DNA of 64,000 nt from Cellulosimicrobium arenosum (GCF_014837295.1 NZ_JACYHB010000010.1:91424-155423); one strand, 5' to 3'. Shown: positions 26,119 through 35,011, numbered from the stretch's first letter. Numbers and translations: made by a program. The notes: generated from the letters alone by a model not told the origin.

Positions 26119-26187
26119 CGGACCGGCACCCGGAGACCGTCCGGGCACCGCGCCGTCACCGTCGGCCTCTCGCGGCCCGCGTCGTGC

Positions 26188-26364
26188 TCAGTCGGGCAGC
26201 GCGCAGGTCCCGTCGGCGCACGTGCCGGCGTCGCCGCCGACCATCGTGAGGCCGGCGGCGGCCTCGCGCTGAGGGGCCGCTGCCTCCGCGGCAGAGACGC
26301 TGATCAGCGTCGTCCGTCGCGGGTTCGCGGTCGAGTGGAAGACGTTTGCCGTCATGTCGGTCAT
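26188..26364 (-). CDS. 58-residue Cys-containing peptide, function unknown
   Basis: A small gene supported by a near-perfect ribosome site: GAGGAGGT lies 5-6 bases before ATG 26364. The product has no signal peptide or membrane helix. It reads MTDMTANVFHSTANPRRTTL at the front and ends GGDAGTCADGTCALPD, with Cys49 and Cys54 close to the C-terminus. It follows the FrnE-like DsbA gene by 102 bp on the same strand, so it may be a redox partner, a metal-binding peptide or a ribosomal-peptide precursor; no modification enzyme is adjacent. I do not recognise a named family. Confidence 0.6.
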   Translation of the reverse strand: MTDMTANVFHSTANPRRTTLISVSAAEAAAPQREAAAGLTMVGGDAGTCADGTCALPD

Positions 26365-26466
26365 CCGGACCTCCTCGTGGGACCTCACCGGGTGTTCGCC
26401 CAGTCTCGGTGGTACTGCGTCGCACGGCGACCCGGTCGGGGTCGGCCGCGCTGTGAGATGCGTCGC

Positions 26467-27144
26467 TCAGGCGGCAGCGACCTCGGCGGCGGCCTGCTCG
26501 ATGGCCTGGACGAACACCGCCGGGTCCTGTGCGCCCGAGATCCCGTACCGGCCGTCGACGACGAAGAACGGGACACCGTTGATGCCGTAGGCGCGGGCCT
26601 GGTCGATGTCCGCCTGGACGGCGTCGGCGTACCGGTGGTCCGCGAGCGCCGCCGCGACCTCGTCCCGGTCGAGCCCCACCTCGGCGGCGAGGTCGGCGAG
26701 CTCGTCGGCGCGACCGACGTGGCGCCCGTCCTCGAAGTACGCCTTGAGCAGTCGCTCCTTCATCTCGAGCTGCTTGCCGTGCGCCTTCGCGTGGTGGAGC
26801 AGCTCGTGCGCCGTGAGCGTCTTCGTCTGGTGGACCGCGTCGAAGTCGAACGCGAGACCCTCCGCGGCGGCGAGCGTCGTCATCTGGCCCAGCATCTGCT
26901 CGACCTGATCGTGCGGCATCCCCTTGTGCCCGGCGAGGAAGTCGACCGCGCTGCCCTCGAAGTCGACGGGCGTGTCCGGGGAGAGCTCGAAGGAGTGGTA
27001 CTCGATCTCGACGCGCGGACCCGTGCCGGTCTCGGCGAGGCGGCCCAGCGCCGTCTCGAGGCGGCGCTTGCCGACGTAGCACCAGGGGCACGCGACGTCG
27101 GACCAGATGTCGACCTTGACGGTCGTGGGAGCAGGTTCGGTCAT
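26467..27144 (-). CDS. FrnE-like DsbA-family thiol oxidoreductase
   Basis: A 225-residue cytoplasmic thioredoxin-fold protein. The active site is SDVACPWCYVGKRRLE (Cys-Pro-Trp-Cys at about 19-22); the helical insertion holds FLAGHKGMPHDQVEQMLGQM and TLTAHELLHHAKAHG, and the cis-Pro loop is GINGVPFFVVDGRYGISGAQ, all typical of the FrnE/DsbA class involved in disulfide chemistry and oxidative stress. ATG 27144 lies 24 bp after the DinB-like gene, suggesting an operon. Confidence 0.93.
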   Translation of the reverse strand: MTEPAPTTVKVDIWSDVACPWCYVGKRRLETALGRLAETGTGPRVEIEYHSFELSPDTPVDFEGSAVDFLAGHKGMPHDQVEQMLGQMTTLAAAEGLAFDFDAVHQTKTLTAHELLHHAKAHGKQLEMKERLLKAYFEDGRHVGRADELADLAAEVGLDRDEVAAALADHRYADAVQADIDQARAYGINGVPFFVVDGRYGISGAQDPAVFVQAIEQAAAEVAAA

Positions 27145-27168
27145 GGACCGTTCAACCAGCAGGTGTGC

Positions 27169-27828
27169 TCATCGATTCCCCGGCGACGGTGTGACGTGCG
27201 TGGCGCGGTAGAGGTCCTGCAGGACCATGATCTCGGCACCGTGGTGGACGAGCTCGCGGTTCATGTGGGCCACGAGGTGCACGAACGGCGACTGCGCGTC
27301 GATCGGCGTCGCCTGGCTGAGCCCCACGGTGAAGGCCTCGTCGTCACCGAGGGCGTCGACCCCGACGCGCCACCGGTCCACCTCGTGCCGCAGGCCGGCG
27401 ACGGCCGGCCCGACCTCGCCCGAGAACTCGACCGAGTCCCGGCGGCGCTCGTGCGCGCCGAACGTCCACTCCCAGCGTTCGAGATACGCCTCGGTGAGGT
27501 GGGCGACCAGCCACGCGATGGTGCGGGGCTGCGGCGAGTCGGCCCCCTCGGGCCACTCCATGACCCACTCGCCCGGACCGAGCGTGCGTGGCGTGCGCTC
27601 TGTGCCCCGCCGCACCACGCGCAGCGCGCCCGGCCCGGGTTCCCACTCGAGCTCGTCCTGCGTCACGGTCGCGAGCCGGTCCGCGAGCTCGAGCCACGAG
27701 AACCCGAGCTGCCCCCGGACCACCGCGAGCGCGGTCGGGACCTGGAGGACCGACCAGTCGAACTCCGGGCTGCCGTAGACGGTCGAGCCGTCCTCCGCCT
27801 GATGCACCACGAGCTGCTCCTTCGCCAC
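27169..27828 (-). CDS. DinB-superfamily protein (mycothiol-dependent type possible)
   Basis: A 219-residue four-helix-bundle protein. Conserved metal-binding histidines appear in IAWLVAHLTEAYLERWEW and VHLVAHMNRELVHHGAEIM, matching the DinB/YfiT fold whose actinobacterial members use mycothiol as cofactor. GTG 27828 is the start (VAKEQLVVHQAEDG). Being directly upstream of a disulfide-type oxidoreductase, it may act in thiol or electrophile detoxification (inference). Confidence 0.82.
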   Translation of the reverse strand: MAKEQLVVHQAEDGSTVYGSPEFDWSVLQVPTALAVVRGQLGFSWLELADRLATVTQDELEWEPGPGALRVVRRGTERTPRTLGPGEWVMEWPEGADSPQPRTIAWLVAHLTEAYLERWEWTFGAHERRRDSVEFSGEVGPAVAGLRHEVDRWRVGVDALGDDEAFTVGLSQATPIDAQSPFVHLVAHMNRELVHHGAEIMVLQDLYRATHVTPSPGNR

Positions 27829-27950
27829 GTCGTCGTCCTGCCGTCGCACAGGACGGTACGACCGACCACCCACACCCGCTCGCGCCCCCGCGAGCGGTCC
27901 GCGCGCCGTCGGGCCATGCTGGCAGCAGACCCCGACCAGGAAGGCCGACC

Positions 27951-28595
27951 GTGAGCACCCACGACGAGCTCGACCCCCAGATGGTGCTGCTGCGCCACGG
28001 CGAGACGGAGTGGAGCGCCAGCGGGCAGCACACGGGGACGACGGACATCGACCTGACCGCGGCCGGCGAGCAGCAGGCCGTCGCCGCAGGCGTGTGGATC
28101 CAGCGGTGGGCGGACGAGCGGGGGCGGGGGCCCGCCACGGTCCTGTCGAGCCCGCTGCGACGCGCGCGCCGTACGGCGGCGCTCGCCGGCTTCGCCGACG
28201 CGCCGACGGACGCCGACCTCGTGGAGTGGGACTACGGCCCTGCCGAGGGTCGTACGACCGCCGAGATCTCGGCCGAGCTGGGACGCGAGTGGCTCGTGTT
28301 CCGCGACGGGGTGAACGTCGTGCCGTCCGCAGACGAGCGCCGCGGCGAGGAGGTCGAGGAGGTCGCGGCCCGTGCGGCACGCGTCCTGGCACGCGTCGAG
28401 CCCACGCTGCAGGAGGGCGAGGACGTCGTCCTCGTCGCACACGGGCACCTGCTGCGCGTGCTCGTGACCCAGTGGCTCGGGCTCGACCCGCACCTGGGTG
28501 CGCGGTTCGAGCTCGGCACCGCGGCGATCAGCCTGCTCGGGTACGGGCACGGGCTGCGCACGGTCGAGGGCTGGAACCTGCCCCCGGGTCGCTGA
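27951..28595 (+). CDS. Histidine phosphatase (phosphoglycerate mutase-like)
   Basis: A 214-residue branch-2-histidine phosphatase. The catalytic motif VLLRHGETEWS is at residues 12-22, SSPLRRARRTA near 65, acid region EWDYGPAEGRTTAEI near 95, and the second catalytic His is in VLVAHGHLLRVLV near 160. GTG 27951 follows AGGAAGG. Members dephosphorylate sugar phosphates or other small molecules; the substrate is not evident. Diverges from the DinB gene. Confidence 0.92.
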   Translation: MSTHDELDPQMVLLRHGETEWSASGQHTGTTDIDLTAAGEQQAVAAGVWIQRWADERGRGPATVLSSPLRRARRTAALAGFADAPTDADLVEWDYGPAEGRTTAEISAELGREWLVFRDGVNVVPSADERRGEEVEEVAARAARVLARVEPTLQEGEDVVLVAHGHLLRVLVTQWLGLDPHLGARFELGTAAISLLGYGHGLRTVEGWNLPPGR

Positions 28596-28650
28596 GCCGA
28601 CCGCGGACGCGTCTCCCGCCGCAGGGCCCGGCGGTGGCACCATTCTCCCC

Positions 28651-29208
28651 ATGGGACTGAGCGAGAAGCACCTCACCGACGGTGAGCACGTCGTCATGGA
28701 GCTCAAGGAGCACGCGAAGGCGCTCTTCTGGCCGATCGCCCTGCTCGTCGTGCTCGTCGTCGCGGTGGCGGCGGCCGTCGTGCTCGTGCCGGACGCCGTC
28801 GTCCGGTGGGTGGTCGCGGGGATCGCCGCGCTCGCCGCGATCGTCTGGGTGTTCGTCCCGTGGCTGCGCTGGCGCACCACCGAGTACACCGTGACGAACA
28901 AGCGCATCTCGATGCGCTCCGGGATCATCACGCGCACGGGCCGCGACATCCCGCTGTACCGGATCAACGACGTCAACTACGAGAAGGGCCCGATCGACCG
29001 GGTCTTCGGCTGCGGGACGCTGGTCATCTCCGACGCCTCCGAGAAGCCGGGCCTCGTCCTGCACGACGTGCCCGACGTCGAGAACGTGCAGGTGCACCTG
29101 CACGACCTGCTGTTCTCGGCGGACGACGGGTCCGACGACGGCGAGTGGCCGCCCCGCGAGCCCCCGCGCGGTCGACACGCACCCCGGATCCCGCGCGCCG
29201 AGCGCTGA
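28651..29208 (+). CDS. Membrane protein with bacterial PH domain
   Basis: A 185-residue protein. Two membrane helices lie at about 28-50 and 52-72, followed by a PH-like domain (EYTVTNKRISMRSGIITRTG, DIPLYRINDVNYEKGPIDRV, GTLVISDASEKPGLVLHDVP). This two-helix plus PH arrangement is common in actinobacteria; the role is unknown. ATG 28651 is the start, with no ribosome site, so the transcript may be leaderless. The tail is Pro/Arg-rich. Confidence 0.88.
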   Translation: MGLSEKHLTDGEHVVMELKEHAKALFWPIALLVVLVVAVAAAVVLVPDAVVRWVVAGIAALAAIVWVFVPWLRWRTTEYTVTNKRISMRSGIITRTGRDIPLYRINDVNYEKGPIDRVFGCGTLVISDASEKPGLVLHDVPDVENVQVHLHDLLFSADDGSDDGEWPPREPPRGRHAPRIPRAER

Positions 29209-29258
29209 GCGGGTCGGTCCGCTCAGCCCGCTCGGTCCGCTCGACCCGCTCGGCCCGC

Positions 29259-29984
29259 TCAGTCTTCCAGGCGCTGACCCGCGGCGATCTCGGCGCGCTC
29301 CCGCAGCTCGTCGCTGAGCGTCGTCCCGCCGTCGAGGTGGGCCGCGAGGAGACGCCGGGCGAGGTCGGCCGCGCGGTCGGGGGCTTCGCCGCGACCGTTC
29401 CACGCCGCGAACCAGTCCGCGATCGTCACGCCGTGCTCGGGGCGGTAGCAGACCGTGACGGCGTCGCCGGCACGGACCTCGCCGCGCCGGACGACGCGCA
29501 GGTAGGTCCCGGTCCGGTTCGCGGCCGTGAACCGCACGACCCAGCGCTCCTCCTCGACCCGGCGCCCGAACGTCGCGCACGGGGTGCGCGGCTGCGTCAC
29601 CTCGAGCAGCGCGGACCCCACGCTCCAGCGCTCGCCGACGACGGCACCGCTGACCGGCACGCCCCGCACTCGCAGGTTCTCGCCGAACAGCCCCGGGGGC
29701 ACGTCGTGCCCGAGCTCGCCGGCCCACCACTCGGCGTCGTCCTCGCCGTAGGCGTACACCGCCTGGTCCTCGCCGCCGTGGTGCGCCCGGTCGGCCTGGA
29801 CGTCCGCGTACAGGCCGAGGCGCCGCACCTTCACGGGCCCGTCGACCGGTCGCTTGTCGATGGCCGTGACCCCGACCGCGCCCGCGTCGGGCAGCAGCGC
29901 GTGCACCCGGCACACCGCCACGAGCTCGCCGGTCGGGGCGGACGACGCCAGCTCGGTCACGGGTACGGGTGCGGCGCTGCTCAT
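29259..29984 (-). CDS. MOSC-domain protein (YiiM type)
   Basis: A 241-residue protein with the MOSC fold, a sulfur-carrier or molybdenum-cofactor-binding domain. Signatures are KRPVDGPVKVRRLGLYADVQ, DRAHHGGEDQAVYAYG and GLFGENLRVRGVP, with the conserved Cys in TQPRTPCATFGRRV near residue 150. A C-terminal helical region (EHGVTIADWFAAWNG) is the 3-alpha domain of the YiiM group. It probably transfers sulfur or reduces N-hydroxylated bases. ATG 29984 is the start. Confidence 0.9.
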   Translation of the reverse strand: MSSAAPVPVTELASSAPTGELVAVCRVHALLPDAGAVGVTAIDKRPVDGPVKVRRLGLYADVQADRAHHGGEDQAVYAYGEDDAEWWAGELGHDVPPGLFGENLRVRGVPVSGAVVGERWSVGSALLEVTQPRTPCATFGRRVEEERWVVRFTAANRTGTYLRVVRRGEVRAGDAVTVCYRPEHGVTIADWFAAWNGRGEAPDRAADLARRLLAAHLDGGTTLSDELRERAEIAAGQRLED

Positions 29985-30078
29985 CCCCCGAGTCTGGCAG
30001 CCCACCCCCAGAAGGTCACCCCTCACCCCACCCACTCGTCGCGCCACCCCCACCCCCACCCCGGCGCTCCGCGCCGCC

Positions 30079-30137
30079 GTCGAGCACGACCTGAGGGTCG
30101 CCACGCGTCCGGTGACGACCCTCAGGTCGTGCTCGAC
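30079..30137. repeat. 59-bp palindromic element, copy 1
   Basis: Left arm 30079-30100 (GTCGAGCACGACCTGAGGGT then CG) is the exact reverse complement of right arm 30116-30137, a perfect 22-bp inverted repeat with a 15-base centre. It is preceded by a C-rich tract with repeated CCCCCA (30047-30066). It lies 16 bp before the methyltransferase start and may sit in its promoter. Three further copies of exactly 59 bp are at 35775, 50667 and 50987. Confidence 0.92.
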
Positions 30138-30153
30138 GACGTAGCGTCGGGGG

Positions 30154-30783
30154 ATGAGCACCGTACGTCCCTCCCGGTGGGAGCAGAAGGTCGCCGCCGA
30201 TCCCTCGCACTCGACCTGGTACCGCGACCGCATGCGCGGGCTCGCCGCCGACGGGGCCGACCTCGCGGGAGAGGCACGTCTGGTCGACGCGATGCTCCCC
30301 CGCGGCTCGCGGGTGCTCGACGCCGGGTGCGGCCCGGGGCGTGTCGGTGCGGAGCTCGCGGCGCGCGGGCACGTCGTGGTCGGGGTCGACGTGGATCCCG
30401 TCCTGGTCGACGCCGCGCGGCAGGACCACCCCGGGGCGGACTGGCGCGTGGGCGACCTGGCCGAGCTCGACCTCGTCGCCGACGGGGTCGCGGAGCCGTT
30501 CGACGCGATCGTGTGCGCGGGGAACGTCATGACCTTCCTGGCCGCCGGCACGGAGGTCGAGGTGCTGCGACGCCTGCGCGCGCACCTCACCGCCGGCGGT
30601 CGCGCCGTCGTCGGGTTCGGGGCCGGCCGCGGCTACGCGTTCGACGCGTTCTTCGCCGACGTCGGGACCGCGGGGCTGCGGGTCGACGTCGCGCTCGCGA
30701 CGTGGGACCTGCGCCCGTTCGACGACGGCGCCGACTTCCTCGTCGCGGTGCTGTCCCGGGCCGCCGGGACGTCGACTGCGTGA
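30154..30783 (+). CDS. SAM-dependent methyltransferase
   Basis: A 209-residue class I methyltransferase. Motif I is GSRVLDAGCGPGRVGAELAA (residues about 50-69), followed by VVVGVDVDPVLVDAAR (motif II acid) and FDAIVCAGNVMTFL (motif IV). The N-terminal RWEQKVAADPSHSTWYRDRM is typical of small-molecule methyltransferases of unknown target. ATG 30154 stands just after palindromic element copy 1. Confidence 0.9.
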   Translation: MSTVRPSRWEQKVAADPSHSTWYRDRMRGLAADGADLAGEARLVDAMLPRGSRVLDAGCGPGRVGAELAARGHVVVGVDVDPVLVDAARQDHPGADWRVGDLAELDLVADGVAEPFDAIVCAGNVMTFLAAGTEVEVLRRLRAHLTAGGRAVVGFGAGRGYAFDAFFADVGTAGLRVDVALATWDLRPFDDGADFLVAVLSRAAGTSTA

Positions 30784-30798
30784 CCTGGCACGACACAC

Positions 30799-30818
30799 AA
30801 CCTACGCAACCGTAGGTT
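30799..30818. promoter_or_regulatory. Palindromic operator before the acyl-CoA ligase gene
   Basis: AACCTACG-CAAC-CGTAGGTT is a perfect 8-bp inverted repeat ending 11 bp before the ligase GTG start. Its form suits a TetR-family repressor of lipid genes; no such regulator is in the window. Confidence 0.5.
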
Positions 30819-30829
30819 ACGGTTGCGGG

Positions 30830-32689
30830 GTGAACGCGCTCGCGAGCAGGCCCTGGACCGAGCGGTACGCCCCCGGCGTCCCGACGACCGTCGAGATTCC
30901 CGACGAGCCCGTGACCGCGGCCCTGTTCCGCGCCGCGAGCCGCTGGCCCGCCCGCGCCGCCGTCGACTTCTTCGGCGCGGCCACGACGTACGCCGAGCTG
31001 GCCGCAGAAGTCGAACGTGCGGCCGGGGCGCTGCACGACCTCGGGGTACGCCACGGCGACCGGGTCGCCCTCGTCCTGCCGAACTGCACGTCCCACGTGG
31101 TCGCGTTCTACGCCGCGCAGCGCCTGGGCGCGGTCGTCGTCGAGCACAACCCCACCTACACCGCCGACGAGCTCGCGCACCAGCTCGCCGACTCCGGCGC
31201 GAGCGTCGCGGTCGTGTGGACCAAGGCCGTGCCGGCGGTCCTCGAGGCGCGCGGGCCCGCGCTGCGCGCCGTCGTCGCGCTCGACGTCGCACGCGACCTG
31301 CCGCGCTCGTCCCGGCTCGCGCTGCGGCTGCCCGTCGCGCGCGCCCGCGCCCAGCGCGACGCGCTGCGCGGACCGGTCCCGCCCGGCGTGCCCGACTGGC
31401 ACGCGCTCGTGCGCCGCGCGCGGCGCCTGCCGGCGTCGCTGCCCCACCCGGGGCCCGACGACGTCGCGCTCGTCCAGTACACGGGCGGCACGACCGGCAC
31501 GCCCAAGGGCGCGACGCTCACGCACCGCAACCTCGTCGCGAACGTCGTGCAGGGACAGGCGTGGGCCGGTTTCACCGAGGGCGCCGAGACCGTCTACGGG
31601 GTGCTGCCGTTCTTCCACGCGTTCGGGCTGATGTTCTGCCTGACCCTGCCGGCGCACATCGGGGCGACGCTCGTCACGTTCCCGAGGTTCGACCCGCAGG
31701 CGTTCGTCGCCGCGCAGGCACGCCGGCCCGCGACGTTCCTGCCGGGCGTCGCGCCCATGTTCGACCGCATCCTCGACGCCGCGGGCTCCGGCACCGACGA
31801 TGGCACCGCCGACGGTGCCGACCGACCGGACGGCGCCGACGGCGTCGACGGGGGCCACGCCCGGCGACGGGCCGACCTCAGCTCGGTCCGGCTCGCGTTC
31901 GCCGGAGCGATGCCGATCACCGCCGAGACCGCGAGCCGTTGGGAGGCCGCCACCGGCGGGCTGCTCATCGAGGGCTACGGGATGACGGAGACGTCGCCCA
32001 TCGCGCTCGGCAACCCCTGCTCCGACGACCGCCGCCCCGGGACCCTCGGGCTCCCGTTCCCGAGCACGGAGATCCGTGTCGTCGACACCGACGCCCTCGA
32101 CGCCGACGACCTCCGCGACACCGAACCCGCCGGGCCGGACGCGTCGGCGGACGGTTTCCCGGTGGTCCGCGGCGAGCTCCTCGTGCGTGGTCCGCAGGTG
32201 TTCCGCGGGTACTGGAACCGGCCCGAGGAGACCGCGGGCCAGCTGCTCGACGACGGCTGGCTCCGCACGGGCGACGTCGTGCAGGTCGCGCTCGACGGAC
32301 CGGACGCCGGGGTCGTGACGCTCGTCGACCGCATCAAGGAGATGATCGTCGTCGGCGGCTTCAAGGTGTACCCGTCGCAGGTCGAGGACCAGCTCCGGGC
32401 GATGCCGGGAGTACGGGACGTGGCGGTCGTCGGGCTCCCCGGCACGGGCTCGGACGAGCAGGTCGCGGCCGTCGTCGTGCTCGACGACACCGACGGCGCA
32501 CCCGCACCGCCGCGCGTCGACCTCGCCGCCGTGCGCGAGTGGGGCGAGCGCCGGCTCGCACGCTACGCGCTGCCGCACGCGCTCGCCGTCGTGCCCGAGC
32601 TCCCGCGCTCGCAGATCGGCAAGGTGCTGCGCCGCGTGGTGCGCCAGGACCTGCTGGAGAACGACGACGTGGAACGTCGCGAGCGCTGA
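30830..32689 (+). CDS. Long-chain acyl-CoA synthetase-like AMP-binding enzyme
   Basis: A 619-residue adenylate-forming enzyme that activates carboxylic acids to acyl-CoA. Core motifs in order: LVQYTGGTTGTPKGATLTHR (P-loop, near 215), GVLPFFHAFGLMF, EGYGMTETSPIALGNP (near 380), GWLRTGDVVQ and DRIKEMIVVGGFKVYPSQVE with LPRSQIGKVLRRV at the end. A low-complexity Asp/Gly insertion at about 320-345 is unusual. GTG 30830 follows a palindromic operator. A 95-residue protein gene follows 4 bp later. Substrate is probably a fatty acid. Confidence 0.92.
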   Translation: MNALASRPWTERYAPGVPTTVEIPDEPVTAALFRAASRWPARAAVDFFGAATTYAELAAEVERAAGALHDLGVRHGDRVALVLPNCTSHVVAFYAAQRLGAVVVEHNPTYTADELAHQLADSGASVAVVWTKAVPAVLEARGPALRAVVALDVARDLPRSSRLALRLPVARARAQRDALRGPVPPGVPDWHALVRRARRLPASLPHPGPDDVALVQYTGGTTGTPKGATLTHRNLVANVVQGQAWAGFTEGAETVYGVLPFFHAFGLMFCLTLPAHIGATLVTFPRFDPQAFVAAQARRPATFLPGVAPMFDRILDAAGSGTDDGTADGADRPDGADGVDGGHARRRADLSSVRLAFAGAMPITAETASRWEAATGGLLIEGYGMTETSPIALGNPCSDDRRPGTLGLPFPSTEIRVVDTDALDADDLRDTEPAGPDASADGFPVVRGELLVRGPQVFRGYWNRPEETAGQLLDDGWLRTGDVVQVALDGPDAGVVTLVDRIKEMIVVGGFKVYPSQVEDQLRAMPGVRDVAVVGLPGTGSDEQVAAVVVLDDTDGAPAPPRVDLAAVREWGERRLARYALPHALAVVPELPRSQIGKVLRRVVRQDLLENDDVERRER

Positions 32690-32693
32690 GCCC

Positions 32694-32981
32694 GTGCCGT
32701 CCTACCGTGTGACGCTGACCGTCGGTCTGCTGCATCTCGGCGTCGAGCCGGAGTCCGTGCTGCCCGCTGCCGCGGACGCGGCCCGCGCCGTCGCGACCGT
32801 GGAGGCGTACGACGTCGGCGTCGTGCGCGGCGAGGCCCGCGTGACCGTGCGGTTCGTCGCGGACGGTGACGAGGCCGCCCACGGCGTCGCCGACGCGGTC
32901 GAGACCGGGGTGCGGCACCTGGCCGCGACGTCCGGCGGGCGCCTGACGCGGCGCTGGGGCGGGCGCTGGTACCCCGCCTGA
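32694..32981 (+). CDS. Small conserved protein of unknown function
   Basis: A 95-residue protein from GTG 32694, 4 bp after the acyl-CoA ligase stop, so probably co-transcribed. It reads MPSYRVTLTVGLLHLGVEPE, then an alternating strand-helix-strand pattern (VEAYDVGVVRGEARVTVRFV) like a small alpha/beta fold, ending RRWGGRWYPA. No signal or membrane helix. I do not recognise a family. Confidence 0.6.
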   Translation: MPSYRVTLTVGLLHLGVEPESVLPAAADAARAVATVEAYDVGVVRGEARVTVRFVADGDEAAHGVADAVETGVRHLAATSGGRLTRRWGGRWYPA

Positions 32982-33019
32982 CCGCGCGCAGGCGCCGACC
33001 ACCCCCGTAACCTGGCGGT

Positions 33020-34312
33020 GTGCCCCGCACCGACACCACCGACCTGCCCCACGTCGTCGTCGTGGGCGGCGGCTTCGCCGGCCTCGCGACCGTCAAGGAG
33101 CTCGCCAAGGCGCCCGTGCGGATCACGCTCGTGGACCGCCGCGTCTACAACACGTTCCAGCCGTTGCTCTACCAGGTGGCCACCGGGGGCCTGAACCCCG
33201 GCGACGTCACCTACTTCCTGCGCGGTATCCGGCTCCGGCAGAAGAACGTGCGGGTCGTGCACGAGCACCTGGTCGGGATCGACCACGACAACCGGCGGAT
33301 CCGCCTGCTCAACGACGAGCTGGTCGACTACGACTACCTGGTCCTCGCCAACGGCGTGACGGTGAACTTCTTCGGCACCCCGGGTGCCAAGGAGAACTCG
33401 TTCCCCATGTACTCGCGGTCGCAGGCGATGAAGATCCGCGACACGCTGTTCGTCCGGCTCGAGAAGGCGGCGGCCACGCCGGGGACCGACGAGGGGCTGC
33501 GGGTCGTCGTCGTGGGCGGTGGCGCGACCGGGGTCGAGGTCGCCGGCGCCCTCGCGGAGCTGCGCACCGCGGGACTGCGGCCCGCCTACCCCGAGATCCA
33601 CGGCGACGCGTTCGAGGTCAAGCTCGTCCAGCGCGGCGGGGAGGTGCTCAAGGCGTTCCACCCGTCGCTGCGTCAGTACGCCGCGGACGAGCTCCAGCGC
33701 CGCGGCGTCGGTCTCCACCTGGGGGCGGGCGTCGCCGAGGTCCTGCCCGACGCCGTCGTCCTCACCGACGGCACCCGCATCCGCTCCGACCTGACCGTCT
33801 GGTCCACGGGCGTGAGCCCGCACGAGGAGGTCGACGACTGGGGGCTGCCGCGCGGCGAGGGTGGTCGCGTCGTCGTCGGGGCCGACCTGCAGGTCGAGGG
33901 CCTGCCCGGCGAGTTCGCGGTCGGCGACATCGCGGTCTCCCCCGCCGACCTCCCTCAGCTCGCGCAGCCCGCGATCCAGGGCGGCAAGCAGGTCGCGCAC
34001 AACATCCTCGCGCTCGTCGAGGGACGCCCGACGACGGCCCTGCACTACTTCGACAAGGGAACCATGGCGGTGATCGGGCGCCGGGCAGCCATCGCGGAGG
34101 TCGTCGGCCGGGTGCGGCTCACCCGCGGGGTGGCGTGGCTCGCGTGGCTGTTCGTCCACATCATGGGCCTCATCGGCCCGCGCAACCGGCTCACGACGCT
34201 CGCCGGACTCGTCACGCGCTACGGCTTCCCCTTCCACCGCCGGCCCATCCCCATCGTCGGCGACGTGCCGACCATGCGCCCCCCGAAGCGGAAGACCACC
34301 ACCGGCCCCTGA
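33020..34312 (+). CDS. Type II NADH dehydrogenase
   Basis: A 430-residue FAD enzyme that transfers electrons from NADH to quinone without pumping protons. FAD motif VVVVGGGFAGLATVKELAK at residues 12-30, NTFQPLLYQVATGGLNPGDV (quinone site region), NADH motif RVVVVGGGATGVEVAGALAE near 161, and FAVGDIAV (FAD) near 300. The C-terminal helix GLIGPRNRLTTLAGLVTRYG anchors it to the membrane. GTG 33020 is 6 bp after a TAACCT -10 box, so the transcript is probably leaderless. Confidence 0.95.
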   Translation: MPRTDTTDLPHVVVVGGGFAGLATVKELAKAPVRITLVDRRVYNTFQPLLYQVATGGLNPGDVTYFLRGIRLRQKNVRVVHEHLVGIDHDNRRIRLLNDELVDYDYLVLANGVTVNFFGTPGAKENSFPMYSRSQAMKIRDTLFVRLEKAAATPGTDEGLRVVVVGGGATGVEVAGALAELRTAGLRPAYPEIHGDAFEVKLVQRGGEVLKAFHPSLRQYAADELQRRGVGLHLGAGVAEVLPDAVVLTDGTRIRSDLTVWSTGVSPHEEVDDWGLPRGEGGRVVVGADLQVEGLPGEFAVGDIAVSPADLPQLAQPAIQGGKQVAHNILALVEGRPTTALHYFDKGTMAVIGRRAAIAEVVGRVRLTRGVAWLAWLFVHIMGLIGPRNRLTTLAGLVTRYGFPFHRRPIPIVGDVPTMRPPKRKTTTGP

Positions 34313-34420
34313 CCTCGGACGATCGTCTCCCGGTGTACGGGGTGCGCTCCATCGCCTACCCTCAGGGGGACAGACCTGCCGCGAGGCAGGTGCAGGGGGG
34401 CGACAGCTGGGGGGCGCGTC

Positions 34421-34924
34421 GTGGTACGTGCAAGTGCTTTTCGTGGTGCGCGACGTGGCGTGCTGCCGATGACGACGGTGGCGATGGTGGTGCTGCTGTC
34501 GGCGTGCAGACCGGGCGTCCCGGACGCGGCTCCGCCGCCGCCACCGACCACCGCACCGTCCGACCCGAGCACCCCGGCCGAGCCGGACGCTCCCCCCGGG
34601 GCAGGGGACCCGACGACGGACGTGCCGGACCCGGGTGATGGCGACGACCCGGGTGATGGCGACGGAGTCCGCGTGCAGGTGGAGATCGAGCCCGCGTTCC
34701 TGGCACCCGCGCTGGCCGACACCGACCTCGCGCACGCACGCGCAGAGCTGGTCGGGCTGGGGGCTGGGGACGTCGCGGTCGTGGACGCGCGCCACGGGCG
34801 CGGCGTGACCGGACCGGACCGCGGCTGGGTGGTCTGCGGACAGGAGCCCGCGGCCGGGGAGCTGGTGCGGAGCTCCGTCACGGTCACTCTCGTCGCCGCG
34901 CGGAGCTCGCGCGGCTGCCGCTGA
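34421..34924 (+). CDS. Lipoprotein with PASTA-like domain
   Basis: A 167-residue secreted protein. The signal peptide (MVRASAFRGARRGVLP then hydrophobic core) ends in a lipobox LLSAC, Cys29. A Pro/Asp-rich linker with GDGDDPGDGDG follows, then a C-terminal PASTA-like domain: LAHARAELVGLGAGDVAVVD, ARHGRGVTGPDRGWVVCGQ, PAAGELV, with a second Cys near the end. PASTA domains bind peptidoglycan stem peptides or mediate surface contacts. It is a single gene with GTG start after a G-rich site. Confidence 0.75.
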   Translation: MVRASAFRGARRGVLPMTTVAMVVLLSACRPGVPDAAPPPPPTTAPSDPSTPAEPDAPPGAGDPTTDVPDPGDGDDPGDGDGVRVQVEIEPAFLAPALADTDLAHARAELVGLGAGDVAVVDARHGRGVTGPDRGWVVCGQEPAAGELVRSSVTVTLVAARSSRGCR

Positions 34925-35011
34925 GCCCGTCGTCGCCACCCACGACTGGCGTACCGGGTGCGGGTACGCGACGGTGAGGTCGTACCCCTGCCGCACGCGA
35001 AGGAGAGCACG

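Noticed and set aside
29209..29258. Repeated CGCTCGGTCCGCTC-like sequence between PH and MOSC genes
   Set aside because: Short degenerate run of Ser/Arg-like codons between convergent stops; no stable structure or spread of copies seen.
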